53,080 bases of DNA, taken from assembly GCA_018335795.1 (NCBI GenBank), contig JAGXRP010000002.1, forward strand, positions 1 to 53,080, read 5' to 3'. The notes beneath the pieces are model-generated. The model had not been told where the DNA came from. It searched no databases and saw only the letters and a list, made by a program, of their open reading frames with translations. Within the stretch, counting starts at the first letter, position 1, and each line of letters starts with the position of its first letter. The stretch is from Desulfobulbaceae bacterium. GTDB taxonomy: Bacteria; Bacteroidota; Ignavibacteria; Kapaibacteriales; UBA2268. Made by a program: the position numbers and the translations under genes. Positions 1-7,876 of the stretch are shown here, one piece after another.

Positions 1-458
1 TTCACTACTGCTTTGAACGCTTCTTCGCACATGTCATCAGATTTTACGTTTGAGTTGGATGTATTTACTTCAAAAATTAATTTTCCTTTGTAATCAATTA
101 TAGCAAAGTCCGTTGAAGCATTTATTTTCAATTGCTTTTTCAATTCATTATCATCTCTTGCAAGTGGACCGTCCCAACTAATTCTGCTTGAAACTTGCTT
201 CAGCTCTTTTTCGCGATTTACTTTCACCATTGCTATAGGTTTGAATTTACGGTAGTGCACACGCTGGCTGACGCATTGAATCAACCACTGGGGAATGATT
301 TCACATTTGACGCAATTCCCCGGGTCAATAAATACTACAACCATATATTCATACTTTTGCAAATTGCATTTTGATTTCAACTTTTCGAAATTATTTTGCG
401 AGAACGCACTAATAAAGGTCAATCCTACAAATAACGATATGATAGATATCAGTCTCAT
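1..458 (-). CDS. Secreted thioredoxin-like protein with CxxC motif (3' end cut by window)
   Basis: The frame is open from an ATG at 458 to the window edge, giving 152 residues without a stop. Residues 1-20 form a signal peptide (MRLISIISLFVGLTFISAFS, then Q). A strand VVVFIDPGNCVKC follows; this hydrophobic strand ending in CxxC is the usual layout of a thioredoxin or AhpC/TSA fold active site. A later segment, TDFAIIDYKGKLIFEV, resembles the 'P-x-x-x-hydrophobic-D-x-x-G' strand pair of TlpA-like proteins, but the cis-proline is not evident. The ATG overlaps the stop of the upstream lipoprotein gene as ATGA, so translation is probably coupled. A periplasmic thiol redox role is inferred from motif and context only. 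The C-terminus is not in the window. Confidence 0.6.
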   Translation of the reverse strand, partial: MRLISIISLFVGLTFISAFSQNNFEKLKSKCNLQKYEYMVVVFIDPGNCVKCEIIPQWLIQCVSQRVHYRKFKPIAMVKVNREKELKQVSSRISWDGPLARDDNELKKQLKINASTDFAIIDYKGKLIFEVNTSNSNVKSDDMCEEAFKAVV

Positions 459-1756
459 TTCACTTCTACCCATTTGCAATAGTTAAGATAATAATTATCA
501 TCATCGCCGGTAACAACAAGAACCTCACTTTCATTAAATGGATTAGCGGCTACTCCATGTACTTGTTTATTTGGGAAATATTCCATATTATACCTAAATT
601 GTTTTTTCAAAATACCCTTCTTTTCATAAACTTGAATCAAATTTGTGGCACTATGTTTATTACCGTCACGTTTTGGGAATCTTGTATAGACGAGTAAATT
701 ATTATCCTTTGTCACACTAATATTTTCTATAGTAAAATTCAACATTTTAGCTTTTGTTAAATAGTCGTTTACAGAACTGAAATTAACATAGAACTCATCA
801 TTATTTACTTCAAATTGGAGCGGAAATTGATAAAGAGTATGGTAGTTATATATAGTATCATTAATTGGGAATACATACCATAATTCCTTATTATCATCTA
901 CGATCATTTGTGGATATGAGAAATTTTGAAATACTTTATATTTTATGTTTTTATTAGGCAAAATTGCTCCATACGATTTTTCATTACTATTCTTATCAAT
1001 CTCTGCAATTGTATAGAACTTGATATTCTTGGGGTCTTCTTTGCTATAAATAGGATGATAACTCGGGAAAGTATGCATATATATCAATAAATTATTTAAT
1101 TCATCAGAGGAGGTTGTGATTTCAGTACTCATTTTAACATATCTTATAGAATCAATTGAATAATTTACAAGGGGTATATAGTCATTTGACTTCAAATCCT
1201 CATCAAAAATAATAATTAAAGGACTATAAGCTTGAATATATTTTGACTCGCCACTTGATGAATCAATTGCAATTATTTGTAGCTTAACACATGCAGAATA
1301 GCTATTAAGAGCAGGATTATAAATAAAAGTCTCAATACTATGCTTATAGCTTTTAATAAATCTCGTCCACACATTCTCATCAATATCGCCATGTAATTCA
1401 TATTGTTGTTTAATTAACCTTTCGCTATTTAAAATATCAAAACCCATTCTTACTAAATCATGGTCGTGAGTTATTACAGCTAAAAAAGTATCAATCAATT
1501 TCCAATCAGGTATATATTGCCAAAGGAGTTTGCCCGTTGTATCGTATAATTTGCAACTACCGTCTTTGCTACTAACTATACTTATCGTACCATTCTCAAA
1601 TGCTTTGAATTTTGCGATATCTGTGATTAACTGATTATCTTCTTCTTGAAGCACATATTGCTTGTCAAGACTTAAGGTAAAGTTATTTTTAGTAGATTCT
1701 TCTGAATTACAAGCTATTGTAAAAAAAAAGAATGATACAAATAATAAATATTTCAT
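455..1756 (-). CDS. Lipoprotein, possible 6-bladed beta-propeller
   Basis: This is a 433-residue protein with a lipoprotein signal: a hydrophobic stretch of Phe and Leu ends in TIAC, making Cys16 the likely lipidated residue. The rest has no transmembrane segment. It is rich in short beta-strand-like stretches with aromatic residues, such as KLYDTTGKLLWQY and NKELWYVFPINDTIYNY. Such spacing is seen in TolB-like/BF3164-type propeller lipoproteins of Bacteroidota, but I cannot confirm the fold by eye. The gene lies between a small secreted peptide gene (85 bp upstream) and a CxxC thioredoxin-like gene that overlaps its stop. This suggests a three-gene unit. Function is unknown. Confidence 0.65.
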   Translation of the reverse strand: MKYLLFVSFFFFTIACNSEESTKNNFTLSLDKQYVLQEEDNQLITDIAKFKAFENGTISIVSSKDGSCKLYDTTGKLLWQYIPDWKLIDTFLAVITHDHDLVRMGFDILNSERLIKQQYELHGDIDENVWTRFIKSYKHSIETFIYNPALNSYSACVKLQIIAIDSSSGESKYIQAYSPLIIIFDEDLKSNDYIPLVNYSIDSIRYVKMSTEITTSSDELNNLLIYMHTFPSYHPIYSKEDPKNIKFYTIAEIDKNSNEKSYGAILPNKNIKYKVFQNFSYPQMIVDDNKELWYVFPINDTIYNYHTLYQFPLQFEVNNDEFYVNFSSVNDYLTKAKMLNFTIENISVTKDNNLLVYTRFPKRDGNKHSATNLIQVYEKKGILKKQFRYNMEYFPNKQVHGVAANPFNESEVLVVTGDDDNYYLNYCKWVEVK

Positions 1757-1778
1757 TTTGAACTCCAGAATTTAAATA

Positions 1779-1821
1779 AACCAATCACATTTTAAAACTA
1801 ATTATCAAAATGTGATTGGTT
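1779..1821 (-). terminator. Perfect 15-bp hairpin between the small-peptide and lipoprotein genes
   Basis: Arms 1779-1793 and 1807-1821 are exact reverse complements (AACCAATCACATTTT and its complement) around a 13-nt loop. In the transcript the stem is followed by UAUUUAAAUU, which is not a strong U-tract. It could be a weak terminator/attenuator or a processing/stability hairpin. Either would let the upstream 99-codon gene be expressed more strongly than the lipoprotein. Confidence 0.6.
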
Positions 1822-1841
1822 GAATAGAATAAATTAACATC

Positions 1842-2141
1842 TTAATTTGATGATATCATATCAACTCGACCACCTGGCCCGGTTTGAATTGGGTCAACAA
1901 ATAAATCATTACCATTTATAGACCAACAAGTCCACGCAGGATCATTATCGCAACTTATTGATACACTGATAACTTCACCCCCTGGACCATAAGTAACTGT
2001 ATGTCCTGAATGTCTTCCTGGCCCTGAAGATGCACCAGTAGATGATGTCCAGCCTGTAGGTGAATAATAAATGGCACCTTGTATGCCAATATTTGCAAAC
2101 AAAAATGCTATTACGAAAATTGCTGCTATTATCTTTTTCAT
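1842..2141 (-). CDS. Small secreted Gly/Ser-rich protein of unknown function
   Basis: This 99-residue product starts with a clear signal peptide (MKKIIAAIFVIAFLFANIGIQG) preceded by AAAGGG eight bases before the ATG. The mature part is about 77 residues and rich in Gly, Ser, Thr and Pro. It has two GPGG turns (YGPGGEV and TGPGGRV) and two Cys in SCDNDPAWTCW that could form a disulfide. No known domain was recognised. Its position, ahead of a lipoprotein and a thioredoxin-like gene, recalls the small exported peptides (NVEALA type) encoded beside BF3164-type lipoproteins in Bacteroidales. However, the NVEALA motif is not present, so this is only an analogy. Confidence 0.6.
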   Translation of the reverse strand: MKKIIAAIFVIAFLFANIGIQGAIYYSPTGWTSSTGASSGPGRHSGHTVTYGPGGEVISVSISCDNDPAWTCWSINGNDLFVDPIQTGPGGRVDMISSN

Positions 2142-2420
2142 TATAGTACCCTTTTTAAAATTTACATATTTAGTTAAAAAAATACAATAGATTTCACTAT
2201 TTCGACGCGGTGGGTATTCATTTCACCCCCAAAGCTCCCCGTGCTCCGGGTGTTCATTGCGCAATCATATCCGACCTCTCTCAACAGTGAGTGAATACGA
2301 TTTATGGTATTTCAATGAACTTGAATGTACTTGTTGATTTTTGTTTTGGCATGTTTGGTCTGATGCTTGTGGATAAGTTTTGAGCAATATGATACAGAAA
2401 GACTTTCGTGTCTCGTCATT

Positions 2421-2476
2421 CCTCTGTACCTCTGTACCTCTGTACCTCTGTACCTCTGTACCTCTGTACCTCTGTA
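2421..2476. repeat. Seven perfect tandem copies of an 8-bp unit (CCTCTGTA)
   Basis: The unit CCTCTGTA is repeated seven times without a mismatch over 56 bp in a non-coding spacer. Such arrays are prone to slippage and may vary between strains. Confidence 0.97.
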
Positions 2477-2630
2477 GAAATACCTATTTTACAAATTTTC
2501 AACATCAATTGCCTTTATTGTATGTTTGTACAATGCTAACGTAATAAAGCTTTTCGTCATTTCCAAATAAAAATTGAAAATATTTTCCCCAAAAATTTCA
2601 ATCACTTTGTTGCAAAGTCGTAAGAAGCTG

Positions 2631-2656
2631 CGTCATTCTGAGCGAAGCGAAGAATC
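2631..2656. repeat. Dispersed-type element CGTCATTCTGAGCGAAGCGA plus AGAATC
   Basis: This string, with inner inverted arms ATTCT/AGAAT, is a motif I recognise as a common intergenic repeat in FCB-group and some other bacterial genomes. Only one copy is present in this window, so its repetitive nature here rests on general knowledge. Confidence 0.5.
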
Positions 2657-2669
2657 AAGATTTGATTTT

Positions 2670-2769
2670 GTCCCGTCAGTTGTTATAATTGATAGTAGGG
2701 ATGAATCTGAATTATAGTCGTCTTTTGTAATAATTAACGATACACTAACTTTGTAACAACTGACGGGAC
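2670..2769. repeat. 100-bp MITE-like element with 19-bp terminal inverted repeats
   Basis: The left arm (2670-2688, GTCCCGTCAGTTGTTATAA) and right arm (2751-2769, TTGTAACAACTGACGGGAC) are inverted copies with one mismatch. The interior has no ORF. A compact palindromic version of the same termini lies at 21368-21396. No clear target-site duplication is visible. Confidence 0.75.
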
Positions 2770-2818
2770 GAGTAAACCTCCAAATAAAAATTGAAAATAT
2801 TTTTAAAATTCTTGAATT

Positions 2819-2850
2819 CCCCTCTTGAGGGGTGTCTGCGCAGCAGACGG
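2819..2850. repeat. Double palindrome CCCCTCTTGAGGGG / GTCTGCGCAGCAGAC
   Basis: Two adjacent perfect hairpins (stems CCCCTC/GAGGGG and GTCTGC/GCAGAC) sit in non-coding DNA. The combined string looks like an intergenic repeat seen in Bacteroidota genomes. There is one copy in this window. Confidence 0.5.
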
Positions 2851-2872
2851 GGTGATTGCATTAAAATCTTCA

Positions 2873-2899
2873 CCCACGAATAAATTCATGGGCTATGTT
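2873..2899 (+). repeat. GGGCTATGTTT hairpin repeat, copy 1 (degenerate)
   Basis: CCCACGAATAAATTCATGGG forms an imperfect hairpin and is followed by the conserved tail CTATGTTTA. The same design occurs at 15997-16025 and 21457-21486, with a tail-less hairpin at 19983-20001. Confidence 0.7.
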
Positions 2900-2921
2900 T
2901 ATATCACTCCCAAACACATCC

Positions 2922-2953
2922 CCCAAAAAAAAGCTGCCCATTCGAGCAGCTTT
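2922..2953 (-). terminator. Rho-independent terminator after atpG
   Basis: On the minus strand the stem AAAGCTGC/GCAGCTTT (2953-2946 with 2937-2930) has an 8-nt loop and runs straight into an eight-T tract. It lies about 27 bp after the atpG stop and ends the ATP synthase operon. Confidence 0.9.
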
Positions 2954-2979
2954 CATGATATTTTTTGTGACTTGTGTGT

Positions 2980-3864
2980 TTATGCACTCTTGAGAGCGTC
3001 GGCACCACCGATGATTTCGAGCATCTCTTTTGTGATGTCGGCTTGGCGGGCTTTGTTGTATTGCAACTCGAGGAATGTAATCAATTCCTTGGCGTTGCGA
3101 GTCGCATTGTCCATAGCTATTCTGCGTGCGGCTTGCTCTGCGGCGTTGGATTCGAGTAGGGCGCTCCAAATTTTGATGTCCACAAGCTTTGGCAGCAAAT
3201 CATCTATGATTGCCTCTTTCGATGGCTCGAAAATGTAATCAACCGATGTTTTGGATTTGGTGCTTGTTGTAATATTTTCGATTGGCAAAATGTTTCTGAT
3301 TGAAGGTGCTTGCCTCATGACGTTGATGAATTCATTAGTCACAACCACTACTTTGTCATAAGTCCCTTCGATAAATTTACCTGCGAAGACATCCACAATT
3401 TGTCGTGTGTGCTCAAAATTTAATTGAGCGAAAATCCCTTGAAATTCGGCTATTACGTTGTAGTTGCGCTTTTTGAGAAATGATATGCCTTTTCTGCCGA
3501 TTGCTACAAAATGGATGACCGCTCCCGGGTATTGCTTTTTCAGTTCTTCGGAATGGCGAATAGCTTCTTTGAGCAAATTAGTGTTGAAACTACCGCATAG
3601 ACCGCGGTCGGAAGTCACAACGACGAGTGCGATATTTTTGATTTCGTTCGTTTTTCTGAGCAAGGGATGCGTGTAATCATCCGATAGCGAGGAGACAAGA
3701 TTGGACAATATGAAGTCAATTTTGCGAAAATAGGGGCGAGCCGATTCGATTGAGGTTTGGGCACGCTTCAATTTTGCAGTCGCAACCATTTTCATCGCCG
3801 AAGTGATTTTCGATGTACTTTTGACACCTTGAATCCGTTGTCTAATATCTCTTAAAGTAGCCAT
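2980..3864 (-). CDS. atpG: ATP synthase F1 gamma subunit
   Basis: This 294-residue protein is of normal length for the gamma subunit, the central rotor shaft of F1. The N-terminal helix (ATLRDIRQRIQGVKSTSKITSAMKMVA) and the C-terminal helix (RRIAMDNATRNAKELI, then the IIGGADAL end) are the two coiled-coil strands that enter the alpha3beta3 head; both match the family well. The Rossmann-like middle is also present (IALVVVTSDRGLCGSFN). It is the last gene of the atp operon and is followed by a strong terminator. Unusually, hldD rather than atpA is its immediate upstream neighbour (21-bp gap). Confidence 0.97.
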   Translation of the reverse strand: MATLRDIRQRIQGVKSTSKITSAMKMVATAKLKRAQTSIESARPYFRKIDFILSNLVSSLSDDYTHPLLRKTNEIKNIALVVVTSDRGLCGSFNTNLLKEAIRHSEELKKQYPGAVIHFVAIGRKGISFLKKRNYNVIAEFQGIFAQLNFEHTRQIVDVFAGKFIEGTYDKVVVVTNEFINVMRQAPSIRNILPIENITTSTKSKTSVDYIFEPSKEAIIDDLLPKLVDIKIWSALLESNAAEQAARRIAMDNATRNAKELITFLELQYNKARQADITKEMLEIIGGADALKSA

Positions 3865-3885
3865 AATATTTCGTCGTTATTTTGC

Positions 3886-4851
3886 TTAATATATTTTTTG
3901 ATTTTTTTCCAAGTAACTATTCACGTAATCCGCAACGCTTTCCTCGAGTGATTTGAATTTATAGTTCAAGCCCGATTCGGCTAATTTACTCATATCTGCT
4001 TCAGTATAATTTTGGTACTGATTGGCAATTGATTCGGGCATGTCAACGTATTCGATGTCGGGCTTAATTCCCAGAGATGCAAAAACTGCATTTGCCAAAT
4101 CATTCCAACTGCGAGATTGACCCGTTCCCAAATTGTAAATCCCCGAAAAACTATTATTTAAGTACATTTGCCAAACAACTTCGACAACGTCTTTAACGTA
4201 AACGAAGTCGCGTTTTTGTCCACCATTGGCAAATTCGGACGTATTCGATTTGAACAAGCTAACTTTTCCGGTCTCTTTGATTTGCTTATATGATTTGAAT
4301 ACCATGCTTGCCATTCCGGCTTTGTGATATTCGTTCGGACCAAACACGTTGAAAAATTTAATCCCCGTGAAAGTTTTGTCCAAACCCGAATCAATCACCC
4401 AATTATCAAAGAGTTGTTTAGAAAATCCATAGCAATTCAAAGGCATTAATCCGTCAAAATTCTTATCCGAATAACCCAAACTTCCGTCGCCATAAGTTGC
4501 AGCACTACTTGCGTAAATGAACTTAATATGATTTCGGTCAGCGTACTCGGCAAGGTCTATGCTGTAAGCCAAATTATTATCTAATAAATACTCAGCATCA
4601 ATTTCCGTGGTTGACGAGCATGCACCGAAATGAATAATTGCGTTAATTCCTGCGGCAAATTCTCTTTGTTTCAACTTCTGGCGGAATTCGCTCTTGTTGT
4701 AATAATACTTGAACTTTTTACCCAACAAGTTTTTCCATTTTTCATGTGTCCCTAGATTATCAACGACGAGGATATCTTTGATACCCTCATCGTTAAGTTT
4801 TCTCAAAAAACATGAACCTATGAAACCGGCTCCGCCTGTAAGGACTAACAT
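3886..4851 (-). CDS. hldD: ADP-L-glycero-D-manno-heptose 6-epimerase
   Basis: This 321-residue short-chain dehydrogenase/reductase-type epimerase converts ADP-D-glycero- to ADP-L-glycero-manno-heptose for the LPS inner core. The nucleotide-binding motif TGGAGFIGS is at residues 5-13. The VVDNLGTHEKWKNL segment after beta-2 is typical of HldD/RfaD rather than GalE. The catalytic triad is visible as Ser115/116 (YASSAATYG), Tyr141 and Lys145. The gene is wedged between atpA and atpG: its ATG is one base after the atpA stop and its stop is 21 bp before atpG. It is therefore almost certainly transcribed with the ATP synthase genes. No other heptose gene is nearby. Confidence 0.93.
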   Translation of the reverse strand: MLVLTGGAGFIGSCFLRKLNDEGIKDILVVDNLGTHEKWKNLLGKKFKYYYNKSEFRQKLKQREFAAGINAIIHFGACSSTTEIDAEYLLDNNLAYSIDLAEYADRNHIKFIYASSAATYGDGSLGYSDKNFDGLMPLNCYGFSKQLFDNWVIDSGLDKTFTGIKFFNVFGPNEYHKAGMASMVFKSYKQIKETGKVSLFKSNTSEFANGGQKRDFVYVKDVVEVVWQMYLNNSFSGIYNLGTGQSRSWNDLANAVFASLGIKPDIEYVDMPESIANQYQNYTEADMSKLAESGLNYKFKSLEESVADYVNSYLEKNQKIY

Positions 4852-4852
4852 A

Positions 4853-6409
4853 TTATTTTTTCAAACTTTTCATGAAAGTCGAATTAAAGCTCTTAATCAA
4901 ATCGTTAAGCCGCTTCTTAATATCGTCAGTAAGTTCGTTTTTATCCAAAATTTCTACTAACAAATCTGCATGTAAATTATCAAAATATTCGTAGTATTCT
5001 TTTTCGTAGCGTTTGATTTCAGTCAAAGGTATATCGTCCAAGAAACTGTTTGTAGCGGCATAAATCAACACAATTTGCTTTTCAACCGGTATCGGGTGGA
5101 ACTGTGGTTGTTTCAAGATTTCTGTCAACAATCCGCCACGTTTCAATTTGGCTTGAGTTGATTTGTCCAAATCCGAACCGAATTTTGCAAATGCTTCCAA
5201 TTCGCGGAACATCGCCAATTCGAGTTTCAACGGTCCTGCAATCTTTTTCATAGCTTTGATTTGAGCGGCACCACCCACACGAGATACCGAGATACCAACG
5301 TTCAATGCGGGTCGTACACCTGCGTTGAACAAGTTTGGTTCGAGATAAATCTGACCATCTGTGATTGAAATCACGTTTGTCGGGATATATGCCGATACGT
5401 CGCCTGCCTGAGTTTCTATAACCGGCAATGCAGTCAGCGAACCGCCACCTTGACTATCGTGTAATTTTGCAGCACGCTCTAACAAACGGCTATGAAGATA
5501 GAATACGTCACCCGGATATGCTTCGCGTCCCGGTGGGCGTCTGAGCAACAATGAAACTTGACGGTAAGCCGCAGCTTGTTTCGACAAGTCATCATAAACG
5601 ATAAGTGCATCCATACCGTTGTCGCGGAAATATTCACCCATCGAGCATCCGCAGAAAGGTGCAATGAACTGAAGTGGTGCGGGGTCGGAGGCATTCGCAG
5701 TTACGATGATAGTATATTCCATCGCTCCGTATTCTTCGAGATACGACAATACGTTTGCTACTGTAGAGCCTTTTTGACCGATTGCAACATAAATACAGAA
5801 AACGGGTTTGATACCGCGTGCTTTGGCATCTTCGGAGTGAGTATATTTTTGGCTGATGATTGTGTCGAGTGCCACAATTGTCTTACCTGTTTGGCGGTCA
5901 CCAATTATCAACTCACGTTGACCTCTACCGATTGGAATCAATGCGTCAATAGCCTTGATACCTGTCTGAAGCGGTACATTAACGGGTTGACGATACATTA
6001 CACCCAATGCTTTTCTTTCAATCGGGTAAAATTGTTTTGTATCAATCGGACCTTTGCCGTCAATTGGAATGCCGAGAGGATTGACCACTCTGCCCAATAA
6101 TTCTGTACCGATTGGCACTGAAGCCACACGGTTTGTACGGCGAACAGTATCGCCTTCTTTTACTAAATTGTCATCGCCAAATAATATGACGCCGACGTTG
6201 TCTTCTTCCAAATTAAGTACCATACCGTACACATCATTCGGAAATTCGACAAGCTCCGCCGCCATTACGTTTCTCAATCCGTAAACGCGAGCTACACCGT
6301 CACCAATTTGAAGCACCGTCCCGACTTCGTAGATATCGGTTTCGTTTTCGAATCCTGATAACTGTCGTCTTAATATTGCTGATATTTCATCCGGACGAAC
6401 ATCTGCCAT
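4853..6409 (-). CDS. atpA: ATP synthase F1 alpha subunit
   Basis: This 518-residue non-catalytic nucleotide-binding subunit of F1 is of full length. The Walker A motif GDRQTGKT is at residues 170-177. The alpha signature [17 protein letters not shown] carries the arginine that reaches into the beta catalytic site. The N-terminal region [11 protein letters not shown] is the delta-binding segment. It follows atpH by 28 bp. The beta and epsilon genes (atpD, atpC) are not in this operon or elsewhere in the window, a split arrangement known in some Chlorobi and Bacteroidota. Confidence 0.98.
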   Translation of the reverse strand: MADVRPDEISAILRRQLSGFENETDIYEVGTVLQIGDGVARVYGLRNVMAAELVEFPNDVYGMVLNLEEDNVGVILFGDDNLVKEGDTVRRTNRVASVPIGTELLGRVVNPLGIPIDGKGPIDTKQFYPIERKALGVMYRQPVNVPLQTGIKAIDALIPIGRGQRELIIGDRQTGKTIVALDTIISQKYTHSEDAKARGIKPVFCIYVAIGQKGSTVANVLSYLEEYGAMEYTIIVTANASDPAPLQFIAPFCGCSMGEYFRDNGMDALIVYDDLSKQAAAYRQVSLLLRRPPGREAYPGDVFYLHSRLLERAAKLHDSQGGGSLTALPVIETQAGDVSAYIPTNVISITDGQIYLEPNLFNAGVRPALNVGISVSRVGGAAQIKAMKKIAGPLKLELAMFRELEAFAKFGSDLDKSTQAKLKRGGLLTEILKQPQFHPIPVEKQIVLIYAATNSFLDDIPLTEIKRYEKEYYEYFDNLHADLLVEILDKNELTDDIKKRLNDLIKSFNSTFMKSLKK

Positions 6410-6437
6410 TGTAAAACCTTTATAATAATTTTAATTT

Positions 6438-6995
6438 TTAATTGATTTCAACATCAAGAGTTTCTTTTAGTCTAACTCGTAAATTTTCTAATTTATTGCT
6501 AATCGAAGCATCAAATACTTTGTCGGCAATTCGCACCATAATTCCACCTTTGATAGACGGATTGATTACAAATGTCGGTTTTATTTTTTTCGCGGTAGAT
6601 TTGGTAAGCGCTGCCAATACATTTAGTTTGGTTGCTTCGTCCATTTCTCGTGCAGTAGTTATAGTTGCTTCGACAATATTATTTTCGAGATTGTAAATAA
6701 TCTCAAACTGTCTGATTATACTAAGAATTAGCCATTCACGCTGCTTGTGAGCCAATAATTTGATGAATTCTAAGGTAGTATTGCCAATTTGGTTCGTGAA
6801 TAATTCATCAAAAATTGCTTCTTTTTTGCGATGATTGATTACCGGGCTTTTGATAAAGCTCAATAATTCCGAATTAGATGAAATTGTTCGCTGAACATTC
6901 AACATATCGGCATAAACTTTTTCTACCGAATCGAATTGAACAGCGATTCCGTATAATGCTTTGGCATATCTGCTGGAAACTTTTTGTTCAACCAT
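6438..6995 (-). CDS. atpH: ATP synthase delta subunit
   Basis: This 185-residue stalk protein (OSCP family) links the b dimer to the top of F1. It begins with SSRYAKALYGIA, the family's conserved helix. It ends with the beta domain (INPSIKGGIMVRIADKVFDASISNKLENL), which matches the 'GG-hydrophobic-x-I-x-D-x-x-D-S-x-x-x-x-L' pattern of delta/OSCP. It lies 2 bp after the atpF stop and 28 bp ahead of atpA, within the operon. Confidence 0.96.
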   Translation of the reverse strand: MVEQKVSSRYAKALYGIAVQFDSVEKVYADMLNVQRTISSNSELLSFIKSPVINHRKKEAIFDELFTNQIGNTTLEFIKLLAHKQREWLILSIIRQFEIIYNLENNIVEATITTAREMDEATKLNVLAALTKSTAKKIKPTFVINPSIKGGIMVRIADKVFDASISNKLENLRVRLKETLDVEIN

Positions 6996-6997
6996 GA

Positions 6998-7492
6998 TTA
7001 ATTATTCGGCAATTTATCAATGAAATCATTAATTAGCTTTTTGTCCTTTGCTCCATCCAATTTTTCCATCAAAATTTGCTCGGTTGCTTGGACAACAAGG
7101 TCGGCGACTTCTGAACGCAATTGCACAAGTGCCGCTTCCTTAGTTCTTTCAATTTCTTTCAGAGCATCTTGAATTTTCGCTTTTTTCACAGCTTCAGCCT
7201 CATCAGTAGCTTTTTTAATATGCAATTCGGCTTGTTCTCTGCCTTTTGCAATCATTTCAGCAACTTGAGCTTGCGTATTATCTAACTTTTCTTGGCTCTC
7301 TACGAGCAATTTCATTGCATTTTTGTTGGCTGTATCGGCGCTATCAATAGCGTGTTGGATTGATTCTTCTCTTGCTTTTATAGCATTGATAATGCCTTTG
7401 CCACCAAATTTGATAAGCAAGAACAAGAAAATACCAAAGTTAATAACAGTCCAAAAAACTAAACCGTGAGGTATATTTAAAATGGAATCCAT
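6998..7492 (-). CDS. atpF: ATP synthase F0 b subunit
   Basis: This 164-residue protein has a single N-terminal membrane helix (about residues 10-30, FWTVINFGIFLFLLIKF). A long charged helix follows, rich in Ala, Glu, Lys and Gln, which forms the peripheral stalk dimer. Length and pattern are typical of b. The gene is followed immediately by atpH (2-bp gap) and preceded by atpE at 110 bp. Confidence 0.95.
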   Translation of the reverse strand: MDSILNIPHGLVFWTVINFGIFLFLLIKFGGKGIINAIKAREESIQHAIDSADTANKNAMKLLVESQEKLDNTQAQVAEMIAKGREQAELHIKKATDEAEAVKKAKIQDALKEIERTKEAALVQLRSEVADLVVQATEQILMEKLDGAKDKKLINDFIDKLPNN

Positions 7493-7602
7493 ATTTCCTC
7501 AATAATGAATTAAATAATAAAAATGATACATATTCTATAAAAAACAGAGTATGGAACGGAATAATGATTATTCCGCTCCAACTCGAAAAAACTCAATCGT
7601 TA

Positions 7603-7830
7603 TTACTTAATTGCAAGCAATAAGCAAATAACGGCAGCGAACATCGCGATACCTTCGATAAGAGCGGCGGCAATAATCATGGTTGTCCTGATATCACCTG
7701 CAGCTTCGGGTTGTCTGCCCGATGCTTCTAAGGCTGATGAAGCCAATCTGCCAATGCCCATACCGGCACCGATTACTGTTAAGCCTGCTCCAAGACCGGC
7801 GGCTAAAAATGCTAATGAATTTGCGTCCAT
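7603..7830 (-). CDS. atpE: ATP synthase F0 c subunit
   Basis: This 75-residue double-helix hairpin forms the rotor ring. Helix 1 has the Gly-rich GAGLTVIGAGMGIG pattern and the polar loop is RQPE (residues 39-42). Glu59 in ALIEGIAMF is the ion-binding carboxylate. The residues after it (Gly-Ile) are not the Ser/Thr typical of sodium-binding rings, so proton coupling is the better guess. The spacing to atpF (110 bp) is larger than elsewhere in the operon. Confidence 0.97.
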   Translation of the reverse strand: MDANSLAFLAAGLGAGLTVIGAGMGIGRLASSALEASGRQPEAAGDIRTTMIIAAALIEGIAMFAAVICLLLAIK

Positions 7831-7876
7831 TTCAAATCTCCAATTTTTTTAGAATGATATATCAAATAAATTTTAA

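Larger units (their letters stand above)
2563..2803. repeat. 24-bp direct repeat pair flanking a TIR element
   Basis: The sequence CCAAATAAAAATTGAAAATA followed by TTTT occurs at 2563-2586 and again at 2780-2803. The two copies bracket the 2631-2656 repeat and the 100-bp inverted-repeat element at 2670-2769. Confidence 0.85.
2142..2979. other. Gene-free mosaic of short repeats between atpG and the peptide cassette
   Basis: No convincing coding sequence is seen in about 840 bp. The stretch instead contains at least six different short repeat or palindrome types (listed separately) and, at its end, the atpG terminator. Segment 2200-2300 (GCGGTGGGTATTCATTTCACCCC and the bases that follow) also looks like non-coding repeat debris but has no second copy in the window. 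Confidence 0.7.

Noticed and set aside
295-486. 63-codon plus-strand ORF near the window start
   Set aside because: It lies opposite the thioredoxin-like gene, whose signal peptide and CxxC motif are convincing. It has no features of its own.
2421-2476. Possible CRISPR array
   Set aside because: The repeats are 8-bp direct tandem units without spacers. No cas genes are present in the window.
2825-3238. 137-codon plus-strand ORF across the atpG end
   Set aside because: It is antisense to atpG and its terminator and starts in a repeat. The composition is that of a shadow frame.
5558-6100. 180-codon plus-strand ORF inside atpA
   Set aside because: It is antisense to highly conserved atpA codons and has no recognisable product.
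7603-7830. Sodium-coupled c ring
   Set aside because: The residues following Glu59 are Gly-Ile and not the Ser/Thr of sodium sites, so proton coupling is more likely.
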